Position numbers and translations under genes: made by a program. Below are positions 58,901-64,000 of a stretch of 64,000 nt of DNA, one piece after another. The notes under the pieces were generated by a model. The model was given only the letters and a program-made list of their open reading frames with translations. It did no database searches and was not told where the DNA came from. Source of the DNA: Trileptium ribeirensis (lineage: Eukaryota; Nematoda; Enoplea; Enoplida; Thoracostomopsidae); the NCBI GenBank assembly GCA_030248225.1, contig JASANE010026588.1, forward strand, positions 62,001-126,000, in the 5' to 3' direction. Positions within the stretch are counted from its first letter, which is position 1. The number at the start of each line of letters is the position of its first letter.

Positions 58901-61466
58901 GAGACATAGGGTCTGCTAATAAATTCCATTACAAAGCGCAGGCTTTCAGCTGCTTGTGCTTATATGTGTATATAGTTGCTTGCTGATGGTTTCACGGATG
59001 GCCCTCATCGTTTATCCTGGCTTGGCCCAGGCAGAGAATAATTTATGTAACAATGTCAAATTGTGTTTCGCGATTACGTTTCTTTATTGTGGCAAATTTC
59101 GTGAAATTTTCGAACCAAAAATTGTAAGTCTGGACCCAAAAGAGATTTCCTGGACCAAAGCTGGACGGGGATCTGTTTTGAAAAAACCCTGCCAGGTGTT
59201 ATTTTGATGGTTTAGTGAAAGCAGGCTAAAACAGCTTAAAATGAATTATAAGCACTCGCTGCAGCTCAAGCATTGCGAATTTGTTGCTTTTACGTCAGAA
59301 TTAATTGCTTCGTATATCCCTTGCCCGCGCTGCATTTTTCTATGTTGATAAAAAATTCTCAGTCGGAAATGCATTATTGAATGGCTGGCGTTTTAAGGGG
59401 TGAGGTCGTGAGCACGTGTCGCATTATGACAAATAATGGTCGCCCGTCCTTCCTATTTCGGAAGTCCGGTATTCTGCAGTCTATATATAGTCAGCGTATA
59501 TGTAAATGTATATAACTCCACGAGTTGCGCTCAATTATGGATAGCATCAACTCCATCTTGGCCTGCGCTTTTCGAATGTGCTAGTCTTGTATGTGATAGT
59601 GAGACCAGCATAATCATATCGTGGTTATCTAGTAATTACAGATCCTTCTTAATATGAATTAGACACTGTTGTCACAGAAATTTCATTATACAACAAGTTA
59701 CATAGTTTGTTTGTGAACTTGTTATGTCTGCAGCGCAGAAAGGTACTTCCGTGGTATTTTTGCATCGGTACAGCTAAACAGGTTCGTTTTTTAGTATTAG
59801 GAAATTGATAGTCATATAAATGAGACCATGACTGTTTTAGTATCATCAGAACGTACTGTAACGTAGTGAAGATTGTGTGTTGCAGGGGTGAAATTTTAAA
59901 TTCCGTCTGTGTGTGAGATCGGCATAACTTGGGAACGACTTAACCGATTTTTGTGATTTTGGATTCATTCCAACCGGCATAGTGGATTAAAATCCGTAGG
60001 CATCTTTTGATTTGGGGTCTGAGTTAGGCGTCAAAATGTCAAAATGTCAAAATGTGGGTTTTTTGCCCCATTGTACTACCTTTCACGGAATCAAACTGTT
60101 ATTTTTATTTTGACTTACCAATTTTTTTCTGTGGTTGGTTTTATTTCATATTTTTTGTTTTTCGATTAAGGTCCGGTTCTGGAGTTATGGACTTCGAGGT
60201 ACGGGGGTATGGCGCCCCCATGGTTCCTCGACCCAAAATTCGAAAAAAATTTTATGACATCCTGGGGCTGAAAAGTTTTACTTGGAGGTTTTTGGGCGCG
60301 AGGAACTCATTGCCGGTGTTGGTTTTTCTGTTTGCATATGGTTCCATATGTACTGGGGCATGGCACACTTACGGTTCCTCGACCCAAAATTCATAATTTT
60401 ATTGTGACGTCCTGGGAGGCTGATAGCTTGCACTTGGGGGTTTTGGGGGCATGGGAATCTTATTGCCGGTATTAGTTTTGTTCTAACTTATGCGGTATTA
60501 TGTAATATGTACATATAGCATATCGACGCATCCTATCGAGAGCTGATTGCCTGTGCACGCAAAAGGCGTAGGTAGGTGTACCTATGCTTCAACACGTTCT
60601 GCAATCTCGATAGTGTTACTAGTGTTTACACCCCCGCCGGCTTATCATGCTGTTAAGTTTCTGTCCCAATGATTGTATATTTTATCTCTAAGCGTAACAT
60701 TTCACAATGAAACTAAATCTTTGTCCTGTGGTACTCATTTCAAATTCCTTTATAGGATACAAATTTATCTAACATTTTGCGTAACACGAAATGTTTCAAT
60801 AATTTTCTTTATATGCTTAGACCGATGCTCCAATTAATATTCGTGCGTTGCTCTATACGCCGGAATTCAAACCAACAATGTTTGAAATAGCACAAAGCGC
60901 TGATACCGGTATTGCTCTCTACTGTCGACGTGTTTTAATTCAGTCGAAAACAAATGAGCTTTTGCCGAAATGGATGCGATTTATGAAAGGCACGTAATTC
61001 TGTTGTTTTCATTTCGATGCTCGCTTGTGTTTTGAAATTTTGTATGCTTACGGTATTATGTAGTTATCGGGTACGCCACTTTTTATAAATTTATCAAACG
61101 TTATTTTAAACCTGTAGACTGTAGAGTTCCTTTCTCTGTGACAACTAAGGTTCAGAAAGAAACTAAGGTGTCGCTAAATATTTTACATTCATAGCCGATT
61201 CTCCTCCCATTTTACAAATGCTTGTAATTTTATTGTGATTACCTAGAACTTCCTCCAAGTGTCTCATCTTACAATCAGCGCGTCCTTAATTACTTATCTT
61301 ATATTGGTTGCCTGGGTTTGTTTCTTTGTCATGAACTGAAGCTCGAGTACTCCATAACTTTAGTAAGGTCATCTTGTTATTGTGCGTTATGTTTAGGTGT
61401 CGTTGACAGTGAAGATATTCCCTTGAATTTGAGCCGAGAACTGCTTCAGCAAACCAGTTTAATACA
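19741..61466 (+). CDS. TRAP1: TRAP1 (mitochondrial HSP90), 5' two-thirds of a split gene, incomplete in window
   Basis: This is an ATP-dependent HSP90-family chaperone of the mitochondrial matrix. Conserved exons occur in the right order on the + strand. They carry the GHKL ATPase landmarks: the helix with the catalytic Glu and ATP-contacting Asn ([13 protein letters not shown]), the D-x-G-x-G box (DNGVG), the lid motif GTIARSGSK, the glycine-rich GKFGVGFYS, and middle-domain segments up to [15 protein letters not shown], a TRAP1/HSP90 signature. Similarity is clearly closer to TRAP1 than to cytosolic HSP90, for example KHEFQAET at the domain start. The last exon found matches roughly residue 320 of the ~700-residue animal protein, so the C-terminal half is outside the window. 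The ATG exon was not identified. Introns range from about 0.4 to 20.6 kb and hold most of the transposable elements. No in-frame stop or frameshift occurs in the secure exons, so the gene looks functional. Confidence 0.93.
20295..20366 (+). CDS. TRAP1: TRAP1 probable second N-terminal exon, 3' end uncertain
   Basis: After a TGCAG acceptor the frame reads [11 protein letters not shown], which lines up with the linker before the ATPase domain in animal TRAP1 (consensus around LHSIISSTES). The 5' phase fits the preceding exon. The 3' end is ambiguous. A GT donor after 20347 leaves phase 0 and would need a weaker acceptor at 20951. A GC donor after 20366 gives phase 1 and fits the strong CAG acceptor before 20940. 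I cannot choose between them from sequence alone. Confidence 0.45.
20940..21022 (+). CDS. TRAP1: TRAP1 exon, start of ATPase domain
   Basis: It encodes [20 protein letters not shown] followed by SLYSEKE, the conserved first strand and helix of the TRAP1 GHKL domain. It follows a TTTTTTCAG acceptor and ends at GAG before a GTAGGT donor in phase 0. The two leading bases complete a codon from the previous exon. Confidence 0.93.
21218..21515 (+). repeat. tRNA-derived SINE in TRAP1 intron
   Basis: The head GTGATGGTTGAATGGTTTGA with B box TGCTCGAGTCCCGCTCTGACCA is tRNA-like (the extra-arm length suggests a Ser/Leu-type parent). A GC-richer body follows (CTTGGGGTCACTGCAAGGCT; GGGTGACGGAGATGGGCAGC) and then an AT-rich tail near 21500. 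It has the classical head-body-tail SINE structure. Confidence 0.65.
22010..22186 (+). CDS. TRAP1: TRAP1 exon, catalytic Glu/Asn helix
   Basis: This 59-codon exon is phase 0 on both sides (acceptor GCGTCAG, donor GTTAGT). It begins [19 protein letters not shown], holding the Glu that activates water for ATP hydrolysis and the Asn that helps bind Mg-ATP. The usual Ala or Ser between Asn and Ser-Asp-Ala is Cys here. The second half is a hydrophilic loop followed by [17 protein letters not shown], matching the strand that runs into the D-x-G-x-G box of the next exon. Confidence 0.95.
22690..24180 (-). mobile_element. Penelope-like element fragment, GIY-YIG upstream of CxC block (Naiad-like order)
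   Basis: Read on the minus strand, the GIY-YIG nuclease comes first (about 23850-23520): [29 protein letters not shown], then after one frameshift [14 protein letters not shown] and [17 protein letters not shown]. Downstream on the same strand (about 22990-22840) comes [20 protein letters not shown] followed by [19 protein letters not shown]. That is the CxC...GHI...GPKF block which precedes the reverse transcriptase in Penelope-like elements. An N-terminal nuclease is the layout reported for the Naiad/Chlamys group, whereas most Penelope elements have it C-terminal. No RT is seen beyond 22690, so the 3' part is lost. It lies antisense in the 7.85-kb TRAP1 intron. Confidence 0.75.
24230..25450. 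other. Intron sequence, GC-richer repeat-like patch at 25140-25400
   Basis: Mostly AT-rich intron with no feature seen. From 25140 to 25400 there are short C- and G-rich tracts like those in the MITEs of this window, but I found no second copy or terminal repeats. Confidence 0.35.
25457..25940 (+). repeat. GGGTCCAG-rich dispersed element, copy 1
   Basis: The left end CAGGGTATTTTTCAAAACGG and right end AAAAAAACCTTG are roughly inverted. GGGTCCAG or its complement occurs repeatedly near both ends. It is homologous in opposite orientation to 58794-59191 (for example TCGAAAATTTCACGAATTTT and its partner). No reliable target duplication was found. It is a probable non-autonomous DNA transposon. 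Confidence 0.6.
27561..28060. repeat. Tandem repeat, three units of about 166 bp
   Basis: Units begin GCC(C)TCAAATTAATTTTGG near 27561, 27728 and 27894. Each contains ATACTA...GG, a GATTTTGGCT block and ACCCTAATTTACC or a variant, ending AAATTTCG.TGTCAGCTCC. The units are diverged, so the array is old. It lies in a TRAP1 intron. Confidence 0.7.
28061..30040. other. TRAP1 intron, no recognisable feature
   Basis: AT-rich intron. The short open frames here do not resemble any family I know and have no splice or repeat context. Confidence 0.5.
30041..30112 (+). CDS. TRAP1: TRAP1 exon, D-x-G-x-G box and lid start
   Basis: This 24-codon exon after a TATGTTTTAG acceptor ends at a GTAATG donor, phase 0 on both sides. 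It reads [16 protein letters not shown] then TIARSGSK. The animal consensus is DTGIGM with the same [11 protein letters not shown]. The Asp that contacts adenine and both glycines are kept, while T, I and M are replaced by N, V and F. It lies 7.85 kb from the previous exon and 548 bp before the next. Confidence 0.95.
30661..30842 (+). CDS. TRAP1: TRAP1 exon, glycine-rich box of ATPase domain
   Basis: It starts [13 protein letters not shown], includes [20 protein letters not shown], and ends [18 protein letters not shown] is the glycine-rich ATP lid hinge of HSP90 proteins. It begins after TTTTAAG, an unusual AAG acceptor, and ends in phase 2 (GG) before GTATGT. The missing base is supplied by A at 51452, restoring Gly. 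The intron that follows is about 20.6 kb. Confidence 0.95.
30935..31510 (+). repeat. Dispersed repeat, copy 1 (partner at 59.85 kb)
   Basis: From GATTGTGTGTTGCAGGGGTG through AACGACTTAACCGATT, CCGAACCGGCATAGT and GGTATGGCGCCCCCATGGTT, this stretch matches 59868-60240 in order and orientation, with small indels. The two copies lie in different TRAP1 introns. No transposon class is apparent. Confidence 0.7.
31511..32046. other. TRAP1 intron, no recognisable feature
   Basis: I see no repeat partner, terminal repeat or coding signal in this stretch. Confidence 0.45.
32055..32815 (-). mobile_element. TAGGGAACGA hAT-like element, copy 1, 8-bp target duplication
   Basis: This 761-bp element has ends TATGGAACGACCGAAT and ATTCGGTCGTTCCCTA and flanking 8-mers TTTGCAAT and CTTGCAAT (7 of 8 match). 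The subterminal regions are packed with ATTCGG/CCGAAT palindromes. The interior matches 54250-55092 in the opposite orientation. No transposase frame is present. Confidence 0.85.
32830..37480. other. Long intron stretch, nothing recognised
   Basis: AT-rich sequence inside the 20.6-kb TRAP1 intron. The open frames on both strands are short and of low-complexity composition. I found no repeat ends, RNA genes or protein families. Confidence 0.5.
37487..37869. repeat. Recent 191-bp tandem duplication
   Basis: The segment 37487-37677, beginning TTTAATATACATGCATTTGC, is repeated immediately at 37678-37869. The only difference I see is one extra T in the T-run before AAGTTTATACC. Near identity implies a recent event or a false assembly duplication. 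Confidence 0.95.
37871..40773. other. Intron stretch, nothing recognised
   Basis: AT-rich TRAP1 intron without supported features on either strand. Confidence 0.5.
40782..41930 (-). mobile_element. 1.1-kb hAT-like element, copy C, perfect 8-bp target duplication
   Basis: This 1149-bp element is in inverse orientation to copies A and B. Ends are CAGGGAATAACCGGAACC and GGAATTCCGGTTACTCCCTG. It is flanked by identical ATTAAAAG at 40774-40781 and 41931-41938. The 8-bp duplication with CAGGG ends indicates hAT. CCGGAA arrays lie at both ends. It is non-coding. Confidence 0.9.
41940..43440. other. Intron stretch with a weak repeat relic
   Basis: Around 42300-42620 there are strings such as AAACCATCATATTTAGCAAA and ACGCATTCTTGATG that resemble the periodic repeat at 11.2-11.7 kb. 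Otherwise nothing is recognised. Ends of the Merlin element were not found. Confidence 0.35.
43494..44200 (+). pseudogene. Merlin (ISXO2/IS1016-like) transposase, frameshifted
   Basis: Three frames join to an ISXO2-like DDE transposase. The first (43537-43797) carries [11 protein letters not shown] with the first catalytic Asp. The second (from 43785) continues [20 protein letters not shown] and has [16 protein letters not shown] with the second Asp. The third, reaching the TAG at 44198, reads [20 protein letters not shown], where the usual third catalytic Glu (IEGLW in Merlin proteins) is Asp. At least two frameshifts kill it. The N-terminal zinc region was not seen. It sits in the large TRAP1 intron. 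Confidence 0.85.
44210..45420. other. Moderate-GC sequence after Merlin, unassigned
   Basis: From 44255 to 44470 the sequence has many CCTAAGC/GCTTAGG-like strings; this may be the 3' part of the Merlin element, but no terminal repeat was matched. The stretch 44660-45010 has G- and C-runs like the MITEs here, without a second copy. The remainder is plain intron. Confidence 0.3.
45430..45516 (+). mobile_element. Solo end of the 1.1-kb hAT-like family
   Basis: CAGGGAGCAGCCGGAATTCC and the following GTGTTCTGGTTGCGGT...ACATACCGG block match the first 85 bp of copies A and B. It is cut off by the adjacent MITE copy. Confidence 0.6.
45518..45869 (+). mobile_element. CTGGGCTCTCC-ended MITE, copy 5
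   Basis: It matches the family from the left G/C-rich part through GGTTCATCGCCTCATGGAAA to ATTCAGCGAATAGAGAGCCC. The left terminal repeat is lost or mutated. It lies between two copies of the 1.1-kb hAT-like family. Confidence 0.6.
45880..46968 (+). mobile_element. 1.1-kb hAT-like element, copy D
   Basis: It starts (T)AGGGAGTAAGCGAAATTC and ends CGGTTATTCCCTG, and is colinear with copies A-C. The first base is mutated and the flanking 8-mers (ATATATAT and CTTTATAT) match only in part, so it is older than copy C. Confidence 0.75.
46969..48680. other. Unassigned moderate-GC region, possible LTR or LINE 5' region
   Basis: An open frame at 47159-47377 (ending ...LINQHQKLS) has a protein-like composition, but its only start is TTG and I recognise no family. 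Near 47990 there is TTTCAATAAATGATTATTG followed by TGTGTCC, resembling the polyadenylation part of an LTR. The stretch 48060-48660 is distinctly GC-richer and may be the 5' region of the LINE that follows. None of this is firm. Confidence 0.3.
48685..50580 (+). mobile_element. RNase-H-bearing LINE, decayed
   Basis: RT traces: [13 protein letters not shown] near 48845, [13 protein letters not shown] near 48932, and [12 protein letters not shown] near 49265, where the YADD box has become YSDN. Then [19 protein letters not shown] follows near 49355. RNase H comes next: [16 protein letters not shown] near 49737, [13 protein letters not shown] near 49925 and [20 protein letters not shown] near 50060. 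A C-terminal Cys/His motif [17 protein letters not shown] lies near 50400. Frameshifts and stops are frequent. It lies in the long TRAP1 intron in the gene's orientation. Confidence 0.8.
49717..50019 (+). pseudogene. LINE RNase H fragment
   Basis: This 100-codon open piece contains FTDGSVKD and ADSQAS, two of the RNase H acidic sites. It is followed out of frame by the VWVKEHS and DALGR motifs. It is a remnant of the LINE described at 48685-50580. Confidence 0.75.
51452..51561 (+). CDS. TRAP1: TRAP1 exon, end of ATPase domain
   Basis: With the split Gly codon it reads [20 protein letters not shown] and then [17 protein letters not shown]. The animal TRAP1 counterpart has G-T-K-I-I-I-H-L-K-S-D-C at the same place. 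Acceptor is TGTATTTTAG, donor GTAAAT, ending in phase 1. Confidence 0.94.
53174..53247 (+). CDS. TRAP1: TRAP1 exon, start of middle domain
   Basis: This short exon reads [20 protein letters not shown] then VNSIQ, the conserved segment K-Y-S-N-F-V-x-F-P in which HSP90 proteins enter the middle domain. The first Asp codon is split across the junction with 51561. The acceptor is TTTCTTTTAG and the donor GTACGT. It ends in phase 0. Confidence 0.94.
53575..53900 (+). mobile_element. CTGG-ended MITE, 5-bp target duplication
   Basis: Imperfect inverted repeats CTGGCCTGACCACCG/CTGTGGACAGTCCAG bound 326 bp. It is flanked by ACGAT on both sides (53570-53574 and 53901-53905). It shares the CTGG...CCAG end and the 5-bp duplication with the CTGGCTAGTCC family. 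Confidence 0.7.
54250..55092 (+). mobile_element. TAGGGAACGA hAT-like element, copy 2, perfect 8-bp target duplication
   Basis: This 843-bp element runs from TAGGGAACGATCGAAT to ATTCGGTCGTTCCCTA. It is flanked by identical GATATAAC at 54242-54249 and 55093-55100. Subterminal ATTCGGCCGAATA palindromes occur in series at both ends. It is the same family as 32055-32815, inverted and about 80 bp longer. It is non-coding. Confidence 0.9.
55233..55343 (+). CDS. TRAP1: TRAP1 exon, middle domain
   Basis: This 37-codon exon is phase 0 on both sides. It reads [20 protein letters not shown] and continues to NPRFVLHYK, matching the H-E-E-F-Y-R-Y and L-H-Y-K segments of TRAP1. The acceptor TTTCTTCAG and donor GTAAGT are both strong. 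Confidence 0.94.
55565..55758 (+). mobile_element. CTGGCTAGTCC MITE, copy 2, with perfect 5-bp target duplication
   Basis: The inverted repeats CTGGCTAGTCCA/TGGACTAGCCA(A) bound 194 bp, flanked by TATAA on both sides (55560-55564 and 55759-55763). The interior (AAATTATAGCC...GGGG; CCTCCGTTTTGCCGGG) matches 16960-17113. It lies 221 bp after a TRAP1 exon. Confidence 0.85.
56330..58180 (+). mobile_element. RNase-H-bearing LINE (I/Jockey-like), decayed
   Basis: [22 protein letters not shown] near 56397, [20 protein letters not shown] near 56480 and [14 protein letters not shown] near 56575. The region between RT and RNase H is the 169-codon open piece at 56890-57399 ([13 protein letters not shown]). 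RNase [21 protein letters not shown] near 57410, [16 protein letters not shown] near 57520 and [20 protein letters not shown] near 57730. A C-terminal Cys/His cluster [18 protein letters not shown] lies near 58025. Frameshifts separate the parts. Confidence 0.85.
58794..59191 (-). repeat. GGGTCCAG-rich dispersed element, copy 2 (inverted)
   Basis: From CAAGGTTTTTTGTGGCTCCA to TTTTGAAAAAACCCTG it matches the reverse complement of 25457-25940. Repeated GGACCC/GGGTCC strings occur at both ends. Confidence 0.6.
59850..60480 (+). repeat. Dispersed repeat, copy 2 (partner at 30.94 kb)
   Basis: It matches 30935-31510 from GATTGTGTGTTGCAGGGGTG onward. Part of its right half is itself repeated: the segment GGTTCCTCGACCCAAAATTC occurs near 60222 and 60373 with the following CATCCTGGG/CGTCCTGGG, an internal duplication of about 150 bp. 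Confidence 0.65.
60821..60989 (+). CDS. TRAP1: TRAP1 exon, middle domain with GC donor
   Basis: It reads [20 protein letters not shown] through [13 protein letters not shown] to [10 protein letters not shown] and a final split Gly codon. The family equivalents are TDAPLNIR, LYSRKVLIQ and LPKWLRF. The reading frame only joins the next exon if the intron begins GC at 60990. The GT five bases downstream gives a frame that stops after a few codons. Confidence 0.94.
60990..61396 (+). other. TRAP1: GC-AG intron of TRAP1
   Basis: This 407-bp intron starts GCACGT after ...ATGAAAG and ends TTATGTTTAG. Only this boundary preserves the Gly-Val-Val-Asp-Ser-Glu-Asp junction that is conserved in animal TRAP1. 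GC-AG introns are a known minor class spliced by the major spliceosome. Confidence 0.8.
61397..61466 (+). CDS. TRAP1: TRAP1 exon, last one seen in window
   Basis: It reads [20 protein letters not shown] then LIQ/H, the most conserved HSP90 middle-domain signature. The acceptor is ATGTTTAG and the donor GTAAGT. It ends in phase 2. No continuation (the K-F-x-x-D-Y-G region) was found before 64000, so the gene runs on outside the window or the next exon is too diverged to see. Confidence 0.94.
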
Positions 61467-61469
61467 GTA

Positions 61470-63040
61470 AGTTATTCTAGTAATATTCAGTTTTAGCTTC
61501 GGCATAACGTGAATACTGTTTGTTGTTAATTCCGTTTTATTAGTTTAACATCTTTTTCTCGGAAAGTTTAAAAGCTTGTTCGAATTTTCATGAACCAGAT
61601 ATACGATATAATTTTGAACTTATATAGAAATAAGCATACATTTAAGTCGTGTGACAGTTTTTATTTTGAGTTTTGTTTATTATCGTGTTTGACTGTAAAC
61701 GTCGTTGGATGGTTTCGGATGAACTTATCGATCGAGACTTACGGTGAATATGCTGAAGTATAGCGGTGTTTCTAATAATTTTTGAAATAGGTTTTGGCCA
61801 TGATTCATTGTACAATTTTAGGTAGTAGTTCATATTTATGAGGTTTTGCAATACGTTAAAATGTCCAGCAGCACCGTATTTGACTAGCCTTAGTTATTTA
61901 TATTTTCAAATTCCTCAACTGCAAAAGGTATGTGTGTATTAGGTCAAGATCTTCATTTTTGCTTTTATATGACACGGTTATTGGCAGGGGGCTTTGAGAT
62001 ACCTCCCCCCACTCCAACCCGGGGAAAACTGAAAATATACCCTGGAGGATTAACCCCAGGGCAGCTAGTGGTTTTATAATCGCATTTTTCGTGTTTTTAA
62101 GCATTTCCATGTCATCGTTATTTTGCAGCTCTGAAAAGCGTAATTATGCAGTCCGAATTTCATTATATTTCTGATTTCATGCAAAATATTCGATATGGAA
62201 CAGTATTAAGTTTTGTTACGACGGCCATGTTAGGATCACCTCAAAATACATACCTGGAGGGAATCCGAAATTTACCTGTAGGGCATGACTTTCAGGAGCA
62301 GCCGAAATCCTGGGTACTCCCTCTCCTGTGGAGAGGCCAAGATACTCTTTTGACTGCCGTATGCTAAATAAGAGTACAAAAATGTGTGGTGCAACAACGA
62401 CAAACAAAAGTGTTCACACTGGTGCTTTAAACATTGCCTATGGAGTAACCTGATACGTAGCTACAGCAGGCCAAAGAAAATATAATTATGCACGAATTCG
62501 TGCAAGTATCTTGTTTTTTCTGTTTGAGCAGCATCGTGTTATTTTGGTCATTTTTCCGATTTGTTTGCGTTGACCTTGATGTAGTAGAGTAGGAAAAGTT
62601 CAAAAGTCTTCTGACAACAGTTATAATATCAAATGCTATATAAAAATGGAAAGGTCAAACGACCGAAATCACAACGTTTTCAGTTCGTGTCGGATTGCTG
62701 TGATTTTAAACTGCAAATCATTGGAGCAGCGCAAACATTAAGGTGGTGCGCCATTAGTTTCTATGATGCATCGGATATAACTTTGCGAAAATTCTTCAGT
62801 GATGATTGATGTCTAATGATTGTTGACCGCTATTTGATGATACTTCGCCTTATACGCTTGTTTCGCTTTACTAGCCACTGTTGCATAAATTAATTTAATT
62901 TTTTAATTTAAATTTAATTTTATTTTTTATTTGTTCTTTTAAGATTTAAAATTCGGAAAACTTGATACTGTTATGATTTTTTTACTACACGTTGTATTAG
63001 AGTTTTGTTATAATATCACTTATTGAACAAACAAAACAAT
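61470..63040. other. TRAP1 intron or 3' sequence, nothing recognised
   Basis: I looked for the next TRAP1 exon here and did not find it. A GC-richer patch at 61985-62060 and an open frame at 62146-62367 match no family I know. Confidence 0.4.
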
Positions 63041-63870
63041 GTTTATGTAACAGATCCATGCTGGATCGTTACGAGATAGATTAATCCTGGCCATAGGCTA
63101 ATGGACAACAATTACGAGTCTGAGTTACTGATGCTTCCCGAAATTTGGATCCCCAACGACTATGGCCGCAGGAACGCCAAGCCATTTCCCGCCCCATATA
63201 TATTTATATTTATCGTTTTGCCATAAACGCACCTAATGATATAAGCGTTTCGTATCGCCGTAACATGATTGTATCGATTGTTATGTATCCATGTACACCT
63301 TTATCCTCGCACATACATGTTTGAATTGATAATTTGATTATACTGATTCCGTATATCCTATTCGTACCCTTAATCGTGTGCGTATTGTTGTACCCGTATA
63401 TATATTCATCGTACCATATTTATGCCAATTTCGTTTCGTTGATAATGATCATAAAGGCACATATCTGTAAGTAATTCCATTGTATTTCCATGACCATCGT
63501 ATTTTGTTGTACCTTTGATATTTGTACCTTGATTAGGTCGTTTGTAGAAAGGAATTAGCGACTTTGCGCATAAAAATTAGTGGTTTTATAGGTAGAAACG
63601 TTCGGGTTTGGCGAACTCTTGCCACACCCGACCCGCAAATAAGTAGGACGGTACGACTTCCCGAAAACCCCGATATACATAAGGAAAGCCCTACCCCACG
63701 TGGTAGGACCGCAAAATTCGCCCCGATTTTAGTAGAAAAGATTGGCCGTGACGGAAACCTGTCACGACCATCTTCACGAGTGAGGACCACAAAAATATTA
63801 TCTGTCGCAGTGTATAAGTGTATATATTTACCAGTGTTGAAACTTAAGAAATACACTGGTAAATTGTAAC
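63041..63870 (+). repeat. Possible LTR-like sequence
   Basis: The stretch begins near TGTAACAGATCCATGCTGGA and ends near AAGAAATACACTGGTAAATTGTAACG, a style seen at LTR borders. It has many GTACC-rich strings and overlapping open frames on both strands near 63540-63870. No second LTR, primer-binding site or gag/pol is visible, so this is weak. Confidence 0.25.
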
Positions 63871-64000
63871 GACAAAACTATTACCAGCTAGCAGTGTTCA
63901 TTTTGCTGGCTAAGTTAGGTGATAAAACTAAAATAAATTTTAAATTCCGAAAACTCGGAATTGAAAGTTGCGGCTCCGGCCCATAACTTCTTTTACCCCT

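Noticed and set aside
62146..62367. 73-codon plus-strand frame considered as the next TRAP1 exon
   Set aside because: It does not resemble the expected HSP90 middle-domain sequence and has no suitable acceptor in the right phase.
63533..63869. Overlapping 101- and 107-codon frames on both strands
   Set aside because: No family is recognised; mirrored long frames in a moderate-GC patch are expected by chance, and the region looks more like an LTR or other repeat.
1..64000. CRISPR arrays, operons, prophage or bacterial genes
   Set aside because: Spliced exons, LINEs, SINEs and hAT-like elements show eukaryotic DNA; no direct-repeat/spacer array is present.

Overview
The window looks like invertebrate animal nuclear DNA. 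It is AT-rich, has one split protein-coding gene with introns up to about 20 kb, and is otherwise filled with decayed and nested transposable elements. The species cannot be named from the sequence. The mix of CR1-like and RNase-H-bearing LINEs, a Penelope-like element, Merlin, hAT-like elements and tRNA-derived SINEs suits many TE-rich invertebrates. The exons read with the standard genetic code.

The only host gene I can support is TRAP1, the mitochondrial HSP90 chaperone. It lies on the + strand from about 19.7 kb to 61.5 kb. Nine exons are secure (20940-21022, 22010-22186, 30041-30112, 30661-30842, 51452-51561, 53174-53247, 55233-55343, 60821-60989, 61397-61466) and two upstream N-terminal exons are probable (19741-19968 and one from 20295). 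Together they encode the end of the presequence region, the whole GHKL ATPase domain and the start of the middle domain. The start codon exon and the second half of the protein were not found. Splice phases agree at every junction between secure exons. One intron is of the GC-AG type.

Region by region: 1-3.05 kb is a broken CR1-like LINE. 3.2-10.47 kb is a cluster of three diverged copies of a GC-richer repeat; the first is split by a second LINE (4.0-6.59 kb) and the second by a 371-bp CTGGG-ended MITE. 10.5-12.35 kb holds tRNA-like SINE pieces, a periodic AT-rich repeat and a MITE. 12.37-15.4 kb has two head-to-tail 1.1-kb hAT-like elements, one carrying a nested hAT-like element. 16.6-19.4 kb has more MITEs. 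From 19.7 kb on, everything lies inside TRAP1: a SINE (21.2 kb), an antisense Penelope-like fragment with GIY-YIG upstream of the CxC block (22.7-24.2 kb), tandem repeats (27.6 kb), hAT-like copies (32.1, 40.8, 45.9, 54.3 kb), a 191-bp tandem duplication (37.5 kb), a broken Merlin transposase (43.5-44.2 kb), two more LINEs (48.7-50.6 and 56.3-58.2 kb) and several paired dispersed repeats. The last kilobase may hold an LTR.

No operon, CRISPR array, rRNA or intact tRNA gene is visible. None of the transposable-element proteins is intact. The biology here is one conserved chaperone gene kept readable while its introns were filled by nested insertions. Several insertions still show perfect target-site duplications, so their class and order can be read directly.
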